A stretch of DNA of 64,000 nt from Acanthopleura granulata (GCA_016165875.1 JABBOT010000014.1:9285489-9349488); one strand, 5' to 3'. Numbered from the stretch's first letter, positions 35,501 through 50,500 are shown. Made by a program: numbers and translations. Notes: generated by a model from the sequence alone, not told the origin.

Positions 35501-38500
35501 GGTGCGTCCATATCGCGCCTTGTAGCATTTATTACATCCCACATGGCGTGCCCTCATTTCAATCGACGTCATATGTTATTACGACAACAACTAGTTTGTT
35601 CAGGCTTTTCCATCAGTGTTCAGAAACCCTGGTAGTTTATAATTGGGCCTTATTCCGCTTAACCCGGGGCTAGACGCCGTATGTTCATCGTGTTGAGTAT
35701 GGGACGACACGTTGGATACATGACAGTCGCGACACCATATGTACACTATAATGGAACACAATTTGGATGCTGATTTTGTTTACCCGCTTAGAACATGTTT
35801 CATATTGTTTACATCACTGAAAATTATCCACTGCTCCTCTTGCCATTAATCCGTCGTAATGTTTACATTTTATATTTTTTCCTAGTTCTCTAGTGCTTTG
35901 TGTTATTTGTTGTTTCTGGAATCTGTTATTGTGATTATTGATGGCTTATTTTGGTTGACATCTGGTATACAAATGTCGGTTTCAACGCCTGCCTTCGTCT
36001 TTACGTCAACTGTGAACACAAAAACGTCTGCACAAATTGCATGGACATAATCTTGCGAGTGTTAATCTCAGTGTCTCATCTAAGTCTGGTACGTTTTGTT
36101 TGGTTGTTTTCGGGCGGTCTTCTCTATCGATGAAAAGCCTGGCGCCGGTCCAAAGAGGGACGTAAGTATTTCGGAATGACTTGCACAGTTCCAGGGGAAA
36201 AGTGTTTGACCTGGTCGTGCGCTACATAAACGAGAAACTTGTTGGCCATACCTCTCCAATACGATAACATCGGAATGGTTTCCAAGAGAAACCCGCCAGC
36301 CGTAATGTACCCTGTGTTCGTGTGAACTATGAACAGCGGTCACTGACAATCCTGGACAGTGGTCAGAGCCAGGTAATGTACACTCTCAGAGATTGATATG
36401 TTTGAACCAATCGATTGTGAACTGCTTTAGAAAACTTCATTCGGTGTCTGGTAAACTAAAACTGGCAAACATTTGACAAACCGGTTAAAGCACCCGAATA
36501 TCTGTTCAAAATCGAACACCGCAATGTTGACGTTCTGTAAAATTGTACAATTATGTAGCACAAATGCTGCTGTTTATTTTACTTTATTTCAGCTATTTAG
36601 AAAAACAAAATATTCAAGGCAACGCCATAACTACACCCTGTTGGACATAGACCGGGTAAGTAAAAAAGCATTAAAAAAGTCACTCAGAATGGGCCCATGA
36701 AGAAGACTTTAAACACTTTTCAGACGATCTCTACCAGACAGGGATTATGTACTGGGCAGGTGCAGTTCTTGCACTCATTTCTACCATAGTGCTGTGAAAG
36801 ATCCATCACATGTGGAGAGTTGTATATATCATAGTGGTAACGCTGTTATTTACCATCACCATTTCAAGCGTGGGAACGTCACACAGCACGCATAATGGTG
36901 TGTCCATATCGCGCCTTGTAGCATTTATTAGATCCCATATGGCGTGCCCTCATTTCAATCGACGTCATATGTTATTACGACAACAACTAGTTTGTTCAGG
37001 CTTTTCCATCAGTGTTCAGAAACCCTGGTAGTTTATAATTGGGCCTTATTCCGCTTAACCCGGGGCTAGACGCCGTATGTTCATCGTGTTGAGTATGGGA
37101 CGACACGTTGGATACATGACAGTCGCGACACCATATGTACACTATAATGGAACACAATTTGGATGCTGATTTTGTTTACCCGCTTAGAAAATGTTTCATA
37201 TTGTTTACATCACTGAAAATTATCCACTGCTCCTCTTGCCATTAATCCGTCGTAATGTTTACATTTTATATTTTTTCCTAGTTCTCTAGTGCTTTGTGTT
37301 ATTTGTTGTTTCTGGAATCTGTTATTGTGATTATTGATGGCTTATTTTGGTTGACATCTGGTATACAAATGTCGGTTTCAACGCCTGCCTTCGTCTTTAC
37401 GTCAACTGTGAACACAAAAACGTCTGCACAAATTGCATGGACATAATCTTGCGAGTGTTAATCTCAGTGTCTCATCTAAGTCTGGTACGTTTTGTTTGGT
37501 TGTTTTCGGGCGGTCTTCTCTACCGATGAAAAGCCTGGCGCCGGTCCAAAGAGGGACGTAAGTATTTCGGAATGACTTGCACAGTTCCAGGGGAAAAGTG
37601 TTTGACCTGGTCGTGCGCTACATAAACGAGAAACTTGTTGGCCATACCTCTCCAATACGATAACATCGGAATGGTTTCCAAGAGAAACCCGCCAGCCGTA
37701 ATGTACCCTGTGTTCATGTGAACTATGAACAGCGGTCACTGACAATCCTGGACAGTGGTCAGAACCCGGTAATGTACACTCTCAGAGATTGATATGTTTG
37801 AACCAATCGATTGTGAACTGCTTTAGAAAACTTCATTCGGTGTCTGATAAACTAAAACTGGCAAACATTTGACAAACCGGTTAAAGCACCCGAATATCTG
37901 TTCAAAATCGAACACCGCAATGTTGACGTTCTGTAAAATTGTACAATTATGTAGCACAAATGCTGCTGTTTATTTTACTTTATTTCAGCTATTTAGAAAA
38001 ACAAAATATTCAAGGCAACGCCATAACTACACCCTGTTGGACATAGACCGGGTAAGTAAAAAAGCATTAAAAAAGTCACTCAGAATGGGCCCATGAAGAA
38101 GACTTTAAACACTTTTCAGACGATCTCTACCAGACAGGGATTATGTACTGGGCAGGTGCAGTTCTTGCACTCATTTCTACCATAGTGCTGTGAAAGATCC
38201 ATCACATGTGGAGAGTTGTATATATCATAGTGGTAACGCTGTTATTTACCATCACCATTTCAAGCGTGGGAACGTCACACAGCACGCATAATGGTGTGTC
38301 CATATCGCGCCTTGTAGCATTTATTAGATCCCATATGGCGTGCCCTCATTTCAATCGACGTCATATGTTATTACGACAACAACTAGTTTGTTCAGGCTTT
38401 TCCATCAGTGTTCAGAAACCCTGGTAGTTTATAATTGGGCCTTATTCCGCTTAACCCGGGGCTAGACGCCGTATGTTCATCGTGTTGAGTATGGGACGAC

Positions 38501-40185
38501 ACGTTGGATACATGACAGTCGCGACACCATATGTACACTATAATGGAACACAATTTGGATGCTGATTTTGTTTACCCGCTTAGAACATGTTTCATATTGT
38601 TTACATCACTGAAAATTATCCACTGCTCCTCTTGCCATTAATCCGTCGTAATGTTTACATTTTATATTTTTTCCTAGTTCTCTAGTGCTTTGTGTTATTT
38701 GTTGTTTCTGGAATCTGTTATTGTGATTATTGATGGCTTATTTTGGTTGACATCTGGTATACAAATGTCGGTTTCAACGCCTGCCTTCATCTTTACGTCA
38801 ACTGTGAACACAAAAACGTCTGCACAAATTGCATGGACATAATCTTGCGAGTGTTAATCTCAGTGTCTCATCTAAGTCTGGTACGTTTTGTTTGGTTGTT
38901 TTCGGGCGGTCTTCTCTACCGATGAAAAGCCTGGCGCCGGTCCAAAGAGGGACGTAAGTATTTCGGAATGACTTGCACAGTTCCAGGGGAAAAGTGTTTG
39001 ACCTGGTCGTGCGCTACATAAACGAGAAACTTGTTGGCCATACCTCTCCAATACGATAACATCGGAATGGTTTCCAAGAGAAACCCGCCAGCCGTAATGT
39101 ACCCTGTGTTCATGTGAACTATGAACAGCGGTCACTGACAATCCTGGACAGTGGTCAGAACCCGGTAATGTACACTCTCAGAGATTGATATGTTTGAACC
39201 AATCGATTGTGAACTGCTTTAGAAAACTTCATTCGGTGTCTGATAAACTAAAACTGGCAAACATTTGACAAACCGGTTAAAGCACCCGAATATCTGTTCA
39301 AAATCGAACACCGCAATGTTGACGTTCTGTAAAATTGTACAATTATGTAGCACAAATGCTGCTGTTTATTTTACTTTATTTCAGCTATTTAGAAAAACAA
39401 AATATTCAAGGCAACGCCATAACTACACCCTGTTGGACATAGACCGGGTAAGTAAAAAAGCATTAAAAAAGTCACTCAGAATGGGCCCATGAAGAAGACT
39501 TTAAACACTTTTCAGACGATCTCTACCAGACAGGGATTATGTACTGGGCAGGTGCAGTTCTTGCACTCATTTCTACCATAGTGCTGTGAAAGATCCATCA
39601 CATGTGGAGAGTTGTATATATCATAGTGGTAACGCTGTTATTTACCATCACCATTTCAAGCGTGGGAACGTCACACAGGACGCATAATGGTGTGTCCATA
39701 TCGCGCCTTGTAGCATTTATTAGATCCCATATGGCGTGCCCTCATTTCAATCGACGTCATAAGTTATTACGGCAATAACTAGTTCGTCCAGGCTTTTCCA
39801 TCAGTGTTCAGAAACTCTGGTAGTTTATAATTGGGTCTTATTCCGCTTAACCCGGGGCTAGACGCCGTATGTTCATCGTGTTGAGTATGGGACGACACGT
39901 TGGATAAATGACAGTCGCGACACCATATGTATACTAAAATGCAATACAACTTGGATGCTGATTTTGTTTACCCGCTTAGAACATGTATCATATTGTTTAC
40001 ATCACTGAAAATTATCCACTGCTGCTCTTGCCATTAATCCGTCGTGATTTTATATTTTTTCCCAGTTCTCTAGTGCTTTGTGTTGTTTCTGGAATCTGTT
40101 ATTGTGATTATTGATGGCTTATTTTGGTTGACATCTGGTATACAAATGTCGGTTTCAACGCCTGCCTTCATCTTTACGTCAACTG
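32542..40185 (+). repeat. Macrosatellite array, segment B
   Basis: Continues segment A after the LINE. Marker GAAAAGCCT sites near 33278, 34703, 36130, 37527 and 38921 give unit lengths 1425, 1427, 1397 and 1394 bp. Units from 36473 to 39264 are almost identical to each other (period 1396 bp), showing recent amplification or conversion. In these units the module CTATTTAGAAAAAC...GACCGG is bounded by TTTATTTCAG and GTAAGTAAAA, consensus splice sites. In other units a 40-bp insertion destroys the donor. Confidence 0.9.
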
Positions 40186-40521
40186 GACTTGGGGGCCGTT
40201 TTAAAATAAAATTATGCCCATTGTTAAAGTAGCCCTTGGCTAAGTGAACTTTATACCTCATGCGTTGTCAAGGTAGTTAAGGGCTTACTTAGCTACGCTA
40301 ATAGGCTTCATGAAAACAACGCCCAGTTACTCAGGTATAAAGCTGAAACCATTATTACGAGGATTAGATTTTGAAAACTTGCGTGTCTTTCTTTTTCTTT
40401 CTGTAACGGTGTTTAGGCAGCATAGGCCCTAGAATATGTCTTACCACGAAGACTTAAGACTCCTTCCAAAGCAAATCGTTGTTTTATGACTCAAATTCTG
40501 TTTAACAACCATCTATCCACG
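40186..40521. other. Unique tail before the assembly gap
   Basis: Satellite homology stops in mid-unit after CGTCAACTG and unrelated sequence follows up to the N run. It starts GGGGGCCGTTTTAAAATAAA and holds an inverted pair CTTTATACCT/AGGTATAAAG, suggestive of a MITE. At the homologous site in the second copy (52210) the satellite simply continues. Confidence 0.6.
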
Positions 40522-40531
40522 NNNNNNNNNN
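40522..40531. other. Assembly gap (10 N)
   Basis: Ten Ns. Sequence right of the gap restarts at the base matching 28508. Confidence 0.99.
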
Positions 40532-43500
40532 GATAGTCACTGGAGAACATTAAAAAGAAAACAAAAAAGTTCGGACATGGGTTAAAATCAGGTAAGAAAA
40601 ACCAAAACAGTTAAAACTCGAAAACCAGCATATTAAGGAAATTTTATAAGAAATATTTATTTTTGAGAATAAAATTCATATTTTATGATAAAGGCCAATG
40701 GCCTTCAAATATTTTATGACAGCGTCGCCAGCGAGTTTACTGTGTAGAACCTTTGCCGCATATGGGCAAAGTCCACACAGTCAACCAGGATATGTTTGAT
40801 GCCGTACTGCGCATCAAATCCAACACACTTGGGAGCACTGCCCCCATCCAAAATAAAATTGTGTGTTAGACGAGAATGGCCAACGCGGCATCTTGTTAAA
40901 ACCACTTGGTCTCTACGAGACATACCAAACGTAAAAGAGTCATAGCTTATGACAGGGTGAATGGCGTGCAGTTTGTTATCGACCTGCAGGTCCCATTCAT
41001 CCTGCCAAAGGCGACAAATGTATTTAAGAATATTAGATTTAAAATCAGTATAAGGGGTTTTAATCTTAGATATGGGTTTATGGGAAAATATTGAAGACGA
41101 GGATGGAAGGCGAAGAGAGGTGACTCGCTGTTCCAAGACAACCGCAGCCGCCACCCTGTCCCCGTCCTTTGACCCGTCTGTATATATGAATTTATAATCC
41201 GGATAATTAGCTTTCACTTCAGCGAAACTTTGCTGAATTATAAGAGGGTTTGTATCGGATTTCTTATATTGACGTAGATCAAATATTAATTTAGCTTGTG
41301 GAAGAAGCCAGGGAGGAGACACCGGAAAAGAAACCGGAGCTATGTCCTCCACCTTGATGTTGGCTTCCACAATATGGTCCTGAACACGAAGACCAAAGGA
41401 GGAAATTTTGTTGGGACATTTATTGTATTTATCTGCCTATGATGGATTAAAAACACAGTCGTAGGCAGGGTTTGTTGGGTGAGCTTTAAGCTTAGTGACG
41501 TATTGAAGGCTGAGTTTTATACGCCTGTGATATAAAGAAGGCTCATTAGCCTCTACGTATAAACTCTCTACTGGTGAGGTCCTATAGGCACCAAGGCTGA
41601 GCCTCAGACCTTGGTGATGGACCGGATCCAACATTTTAAGATATGATTTCCTAGCGGAACCATAAATGACAGATCCATAGTCCAATTTAGACCTCACCAG
41701 AGAACGATACAAATTAAGTAAGACTGATCGGTCAGCACCCCACTCAGTCCTAGACACGACCTTAATTATATCCAGAGCCTTTGTACATTTAGCTTTAAGC
41801 GTTTTTATGTGGGCTATAAAGGATAATTTACTGTCGAATATAACCCCTAAAAATTTATTTTCTCCAACAATTTTCACTGGTTTACCACAAAATTTAAGCT
41901 CAGGGTCTAGATGAAGTTTGCGTTTATTACAGAAATGCATACCCACGGTTTTAGACGAAGAGAATCTAAAACCATTGGCAACTGCCCATTTCTCGATCTT
42001 AATGAGACAAAGCTGAAGTTGCCGCTCGATGTTATTCATATTTTTAGCGCGGTAGCATATCAGGAAATCATCTACATATAAACAACCCTTAATACCAGAT
42101 GTTAATGTTTGAGCCAAGCTGCTAATTTTTATGCTGAACAGTGTTGGTGAAAGGATACTGCCCTGGGGCACACCCATCTCTTGTTCATAAGAGTCCGAAA
42201 GAGTGGACCCCACTCGTACCTTAAACTGACGATCAGGTAAAAACTGAGATATAAATAAAGGTAAGCGAACTTTTAAACCCATATCAGCAAGGTCTTTTAA
42301 AATACCATATTTCCATGTGATGTCGTAGGCCTTTTCGACGTCGAAAAATATCGATACCACATGTTCATTATTAAGAAAACCGTCACGAATGAAGGTTTCA
42401 AAGCGAACAAGGTGATCCATAGTGGATCGACCTTGACGAAAACCACGCTGAATGTTTGATAAAAGCATGTTGGCTTCAAGAAACCAAACAAGTCTATCAT
42501 TTATCATCCGTTCCATAGTCTTACAGATGCAACTGGTAAGAGCTATGGGACGGTAATTTCTCGGATCACTGTGATCCTTACCCGGTTTAGGGACCGGGAT
42601 AACGTACGCCTCTCTCCATGATGGGGGAAATTTACCAGTCTTCCAAATATCATTAAGTAAGTCCAAGAGTGTCTCCAATGGCTCAGATGGTAAGTGGTTC
42701 AGAAGCTTGTAATATATATTATCCGGGCCGCACGCAGTATCGTGTGCCTTTTTTAGAGAAGTTTTAAGCTCTTCAACTGAAAATGGACGATTATAGTCTT
42801 CTAAATTCGTAGAAGAAAAGGGCAATTTAATTTTCTCTTTCTGGTTTTTAATATGCTGGAATTCAGGAGAATAATTTCCAGATGAAGATTTGTGGCATAT
42901 TGTTTCAGCTATTTTATTGGGTATATCATGCGGTGGAGTTAATAAGGTATCACCATCCTTTAAGTGCTGAACTTTGGCTTTACTGTTCTTGCCCTTAAGT
43001 TTCTGAACCATGTTCCAGACCTTACGCATGGGTGTTTTGGACGTAATGCCTGAAACAAAGTTCCGCCAACAAGATCGTCTCTTGGACTTAATTAATCGAC
43101 GCGCCTTGGCTCCAAGTATACGAAGGTGGTTTAAATTATTATCATCAGGACGATGATTAAATCTGCGCTCGGCCTTTTTGCGGTCTTTTATAGCCTTACG
43201 ACACTGATTATCATACCAGGGTTTACTTTTGGATTTGGGATTTGTCGAAGTCTTAGGGATGATTCTATCGGTTGCTGTTAATAGGAGTTCATTAAATGTA
43301 AGCAAAGGATCATCTGCAGCATTAAGATTCTCTGCAGTGATGTCAGCCTCACAGAACATCTCGAATGCCATCCAATCTGCTTTATCGAACTTCCACCTAG
43401 CTACACGTTCTAAAGAATTAGAAGTGAGATGCTCTAGGACAAGAGGAAAATGATCACTACCACAATGATCGTCATGCACCTTCCAAGAAAAATCCGGAAG

Positions 43501-44565
43501 AAGTGATGGATCGGTGATAGTGAGATCGATAGCAGAATATGAACCATTACCTGGATGTAAGTAGGTATTAGAACCATTATTGAAATAACATAGTTCATCT
43601 TTACATAAGAAATCTTCTACTATTTTGCCCTGATCGTTTATATTATTACTACCCCATAGGGGGTTATGCGCATTAAAATCTCCCATAATTATGAAGGGAG
43701 TTGGCAATTGATCTTTTAAATTATGCAACTGGTAAAATGACAAAGAAGAATGAGGAGGAACATAAACTGAACATAACGTGATTGTTTCCGATAAGGAAAC
43801 ACGGACGGCTACAGCCTGAAGCTCTGTGTCGAGAGCAACAGGGCTGTGAATTATATTATTATTCACTAAAATAGAGGAGCCGCCACGAGCTCGCTCTTCC
43901 TCATTAGAGTAAGTGCTATATAGTGTATAATTTTTTAGTCATATTTTATCTTTGTCAGATGTCTTCAGGTGAGTTTCCTGAAGACAATGGGCAATTGGAT
44001 TTAAAGATTGAACCAACTGTGTTATTTCAATGAAATTTATTTTAAGACCTCGACAATTCCACTGTATAATTTTGTCTAAGGAAGTCATTATGGAGGGAAG
44101 CGTATGGGGGATTTCTGTCTGGACCGTGCACGACCCTTTTTGGGAGACCTACTAGTAGATCTCCCCGATGCAGATGATGTATCCATCATGTCCGCATCGA
44201 ACGCTGAAGGACCGACGTCCTGCAACGACCCAAACTTATTGAAAGTTCGGATAGGGTCCCTAGTAGCCTTGGAAGGACGCTCTGTGGGACCACTAGGTTT
44301 ACCTTTCTTGTGATGTTTATCACCCGCTGCATTTAGTGAAGATTCAACGGGTTTAGAGGATTTGGATTTATTTGCACAAGGTTTGTGGTCAGATGGAGAA
44401 TCAGGTGAAGTAGCGGCTTTTTCAGTAAGATTGATATCGGGTTGTGATGAAGAACTGGCCGTGTTTTCCAAGGGATTTACGTCGAGTTTCTGTGGCTTCT
44501 CTATACCAATGGGCCAAGTGAATGATGTTTGAACTCCTACGGAAACGGAGGGTTTCTTGACACCC
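40532..44565 (-). mobile_element. 5'-truncated LINE, copy 2 (duplicate of 28508-32541)
   Basis: Same element, same nonsense codons, same RNase H deletion and same right target-site duplication (44566-44578) as copy 1, offset by 12,024 bp. Its 3' end is cut by the gap. One amino-acid change is visible in the RT region (QSLPDR in copy 1, QFLPDR here). It is not an independent insertion. Confidence 0.9.
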
Positions 44566-47500
44566 AGAAACTTGTTGGCCATACCTCTCCAATACACGAC
44601 GCAGAGCGTAGCGATAACTTCGGAATGGTTTCCAAGAGAAACCCGCCAGCCGTAATGTACCCTGTATTCATGTGAACTATCAACAGCGGTCACTGACAAT
44701 CCTGGACTGCGGTCAGAACCAGGTAATGTACACGGTCAGAGATTGATATGTTTGAACCAATCGATTGTGAACTGTTTTACAACCCTCCATTCGGTGTCCG
44801 GTGAACTAAAACAGGCAAACATGTGACAAAACGGTTAAACACCCGAATATCTGTTCAAAATGGAACACCGCAATGTTGACATTCTGTAAAATTGTACAAT
44901 TATATAGCACAAATGCTGCTGTTTATTTTGCTTTATTTCAGCTATTTCGAAAAAAAAAATATTCAAGGAAACGCCATAACTACACCCTGTTGGACATAGA
45001 CCGGGTCAGACGGCGTCTGACCTTTAGCGAAAACTCACAGACGACTAAAAAATCACGCAGAATGGGCCCATAAAGAGGAGTTTTAACACTTTTGAAACGA
45101 TCTCTACCAGACAGGGATTATGTACTGGGCAGGTGCAGTTCTTGCACTCATTGCTACTATAGTGCTGTAAAAGATCCATCACATGTGCGGGGTTGTATAT
45201 ATCATAGTGGTAACGCTGTTATTTACCTTTACTATTTCAAGAGTGGGAACGTCACACAGGACGCATAATGGTGTATACATATCGCGCCCTTATTTATCGA
45301 TGAAAAGCCTCGCGCCCGTCCAGAGAGAGACGTAAGTATTTCGGAATGACTTGCACAGTTCCAGGGGAAAAGTGGTTCACCTGGTCGTGCGCTACATAAA
45401 CGAGAAACTTGTTGGCCAGGCCTCTCCAGTGCACGACGCAGACATCGTCCGAGTTAACAGAGAGCGTAGCGAGAACTTCGGAATGGTTTCCAAGAGAAAC
45501 CCGCCAGCCGTAATGTACCCTGTATTCATGTGAACTATGAACAGCGGTCACTGACAATCCTGGACTGTGGTCAGAACCAGGTAATGTACACGGTCAGAGA
45601 TTGATATGTTTGAACCAATCGATTGTGAACTGCTTTATAAAACTCCATTCGGTGTCCGGTGAACGAAAACAGGCAAACATGTGACAAACCGGTTAAAGCA
45701 CCCAAATATCTGTTCAAAGTCGAACACCGCAATGTTGACGTTCTGAAAAATTGCACAATTATGTAAACTACAAATGCTGCTGTTTATTTTGCTTTATTTC
45801 AGCTATTTAGAAAAACAAAATATTCAAAGGAACGCCATAAGTACACCCTGTTGGACACAGACCGGGTCAGACGGCGTCTGACCTTTAGCGAAAACTCACA
45901 GACGACTAAAAAAATCACTCAGAATGGGCCCATGAAGAGGAGTTTTATGTACTGGGCAGGAGCAGTTCTTACACTCGTTGCTACTATAGTGGTATAAAAG
46001 ACTCATGAGATGTGCGGGGTTGTATATATCATAGTGGTAACGCTGTTATTTACCTTCACCATCTCAAGCGTGGGAACGTCACACAGGACGCATAATGGTG
46101 CGTCCATATCGCGCCTTGTAGCATTTACTACATCCCACATGGCGTGCCCTCATTTCAATCGACGTCATATGTTATTACGACAACAACTAGTTTGTTCAGG
46201 CTTTTCCATCAGTGTTCAGAAACCCTGGTAGTTTATAATTGGGCCTTATTCCGCTTAACCCGGGGCTAGACGCCGTATGTTCATCGTGTTGAGTATGGGA
46301 CGACACGTTGGATACATGACAGTCGCGACACCATATGTACACTATAATGGAACACAATTTGGATGCTGATTTTGTTTACCCGCTTAGAACATGTTTCATA
46401 TTGTTTACATCACTGAAAATTATCCACTGCTCCTCTTGCCATTAATCCGTCGTAATGTTTACATTTTATATTTTTTCCTAGTTCTCTAGTGCTTTGTGTT
46501 ATTTGTTGTTTCTGGAATCTGTTATTGTGATTATTGATGGCTTATTTTGGCTGACACCTGGTATACAAATGTCGGTTTCAACGCCTGCCTTCATCTTTAC
46601 GTCAACTGTGAACACAAAAACGTCTGCACAAATTGCATGGACATAATCTTGCGAGTGTTAATCTCAGTGTTTCATCGAAGTCTGGTACGTTTTGTTTGGT
46701 TGTTTTCGGGCGGTCTTCTCTATCGATGAAAAGCCTGGCGCCGGTCCTAAGAGGGACGTAAGTATTTCGGAATGACTTGCACAATTCCAGGGAAAAAGTG
46801 GTTGACCTGGTCGTGCGCTACATAAACGAGAAACTTGTTGGCCATACCTCTCCAATACACGACGCAGGCGTGGTCCGCAGTAACAGAGAGCGTAGCGATA
46901 ACTTCGGAATGGTTTCCAAGAGAAACCCGCCAGCCGTAATGGACCCTGTGTTCATGTGAACTATGAACAGCGGTCACTGACAATACTGGACTGTGGTCAG
47001 AACCAGGTAATGTACACGGTCAGAGATTGATATGTTTGAACCAATCGATTGTGAACTGCTTTAGAAAACTCCATTCGGTGTACGGTGAACGAAAACAGGC
47101 AAACATGTGACAAACTGGTTAAAGCACCCAAATATCTGTTCAAAGTCGAACACCACAATGTTGACATATTCTGAAAAATTGCACAATTATGTAAACTACA
47201 AATGCTGCTGTTTATTTTGCTTTATTTCAGCTATTTAGAAAAACAAAATATTCAAAGGAACGCCATAAGTACACCCTGTTGGACATAGACCGGGTCAGAC
47301 GGCGTCTGACCTTTAGCGAAAACTCACAGACGACTAAAAAAATCACTCAGAATGGGCCCATGAAGAGGAGTTTTATGTACTGGGCAGGAGCAGTTCTTAC
47401 ACTCGTTGCTACTATAGTGGTATAAAAGACTCATGAGATGTGCGGGGTTGTATATATCATAGTGGTAACGCTGTTATTTACCTTCACCATCTCAAGCGTG

Positions 47501-50500
47501 GGAACGTCACACAGGACGCATAATGGTGCGTCCATATCGCGCCTTGTAGCATTTATTACATCCCACATGGCGTGCCCTCATTTCAATCGACGTCATATGT
47601 TATTACGACAACAACTAGTTTGTTCAGGCTTTTCCATCAGTGTTCAGAAACCCTGGTAGTTTATAATTGGGCCTTATTCCGCTTAACCCGGGGCTAGACG
47701 CCGTATGTTCATCGTGTTGAGTATGGGACGACACGTTGGATACATGACAGTCGCGACACCATATGTACACTATAATGGAACACAATTTGGATGCTGATTT
47801 TGTTTACCCGCTTAGAACATGTTTCATATTGTTTACATCACTGAAAATTATCCACTGCTCCTCTTGCCATTAATCCGTCGTAATGTTTACATTTTATATT
47901 TTTTCCTAGTTCTCTAGTGCTTTGTGTTATTTGTTGTTTCTGGAATCTGTTATTGTGATTATTGATGGCTTATTTTGGTTGACATCTGGTATACAAATGT
48001 CGGTTTCAACGCCTGCCTTCATCTTTACGTCAACTGTGAACACAAAAACGTCTGCACAAATTGCATGGACATAATCTTGCGAGTGTTAATCTCAGTGTCT
48101 CATCTAAGTCTGGTACGTTTTGTTTGGTTGTTTTCGGGCGGTCTTCTCTATCGATGAAAAGCCTGGCGCCGGTCCAAAGAGGGACGTAAGTATTTCGGAA
48201 TGACTTGCACAGTTCCAGGGGAAAAGTGTTTGACCTGGTCGTGCGCTACATAAACGAGAAACTTGTTGGCCATACCTCTCCAATACGATAACATCGGAAT
48301 GGTTTCCAAGAGAAACCCGCCAGCCGTAATGTACCCTGTGTTCGTGTGAACTATGAACAGCGGTCACTGACAATCCTGGACAGTGGTCAGAGCCAGGTAA
48401 TGTACACTCTCAGAGATTGATATGTTTGAACCAATCGATTGTGAACTGCTTTAGAAAACTTCATTCGGTGTCTGGTAAACTAAAACTGGCAAACATTTGA
48501 CAAACCGGTTAAAGCACCCGAATATCTGTTCAAAATCGAACACCGCAATGTTGACGTTCTGTAAAATTGTACAATTATGTAGCACAAATGCTGCTGTTTA
48601 TTTTACTTTATTTCAGCTATTTAGAAAAACAAAATATTCAAGGCAACGCCATAACTACACCCTGTTGGACATAGACCGGGTAAGTAAAAAAGCATTAAAA
48701 AAGTCACTCAGAATGGGCCCATGAAGAAGACTTTAAACACTTTTCAGACGATCTCTACCAGACAGGGATTATGTACTGGGCAGGTGCAGTTCTTGCACTC
48801 ATTTCTACCATAGTGCTGTGAAAGATCCATCACATGTGGAGAGTTGTATATATCATAGTGGTAACGCTGTTATTTACCATCACCATTTCAAGCGTGGGAA
48901 CGTCACACAGCACGCATAATGGTGTGTCCATATCGCGCCTTGTAGCATTTATTAGATCCCATATGGCGTGCCCTCATTTCAATCGACGTCATATGTTATT
49001 ACGACAACAACTAGTTTGTTCAGGCTTTTCCATCAGTGTTCAGAAACCCTGGTAGTTTATAATTGGGCCTTATTCCGCTTAACCCGGGGCTAGACGCCGT
49101 ATGTTCATCGTGTTGAGTATGGGACGACACGTTGGATACATGACAGTCGCGACACCATATGTACACTATAATGGAACACAATTTGGATGCTGATTTTGTT
49201 TACCCGCTTAGAAAATGTTTCATATTGTTTACATCACTGAAAATTATCCACTGCTCCTCTTGCCATTAATCCGTCGTAATGTTTACATTTTATATTTTTT
49301 CCTAGTTCTCTAGTGCTTTGTGTTATTTGTTGTTTCTGGAATCTGTTATTGTGATTATTGATGGCTTATTTTGGTTGACATCTGGTATACAAATGTCGGT
49401 TTCAACGCCTGCCTTCGTCTTTACGTCAACTGTGAACACAAAAACGTCTGCACAAATTGCATGGACATAATCTTGCGAGTGTTAATCTCAGTGTCTCATC
49501 TAAGTCTGGTACGTTTTGTTTGGTTGTTTTCGGGCGGTCTTCTCTATCGATGAAAAGCCTGGCGCCGGTCCAAAGAGGGACGTAAGTATTTCGGAATGAC
49601 TTGCACAGTTCCAGGGGAAAAGTGTTTGACCTGGTCGTGCGCTACATAAACGAGAAACTTGTTGGCCATACCTCTCCAATACGATAACATCGGAATGGTT
49701 TCCAAGAGAAACCCGCCAGCCGTAATGTACCCTGTGTTCATGTGAACTATGAACAGCGGTCACTGACAATCCTGGACAGTGGTCAGAACCAGGTAATGTA
49801 CACTCTCAGAGATTGATATGTTTGAACCAATCGATTGTGAACTGCTTTAGAAAACTTCATTCGGTGTCTGATAAACTAAAACTGGCAAACATTTGACAAA
49901 CCGGTTAAAGCACCCGAATATCTGTTCAAAATCGAACACCGCAATGTTGACGTTCTGTAAAATTGTACAATTATGTAGCACAAATGCTGCTGTTTATTTT
50001 ACTTTATTTCAGCTATTTAGAAAAACAAAATATTCAAGGCAACGCCATAACTACACCCTGTTGGACATAGACCGGGTAAGTAAAAAAGCATTAAAAAAGT
50101 CACTCAGAATGGGCCCATGAAGAAGACTTTAAACACTTTTCAGACGATCTCTACCAGACAGGGATTATGTACTGGGCAGGTGCAGTTCTTGCACTCATTT
50201 CTACCATAGTGCTGTGAAAGATCCATCACATGTGGAGAGTTGTATATATCATAGTGGTAACGCTGTTATTTACCATCACCATTTCAAGCGTGGGAACGTC
50301 ACACAGCACGCATAATGGTGTGTCCATATCGCGCCTTGTAGCATTTATTAGATCCCATATGGCGTGCCCTCATTTCAATCGACGTCATATGTTATTACGA
50401 CAACAACTAGTTTGTTCAGGCTTTTCCATCAGTGTTCAGAAACCCTGGTAGTTTATAATTGGGCCTTATTCCGCTTAACCCGGGGCTAGACGCCGTATGT

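Noticed and set aside
28467..44565. Two independent LINE insertions at the same target
   Set aside because: Same breakpoints, same lesions and a constant 12,024-bp offset show one insertion represented twice.
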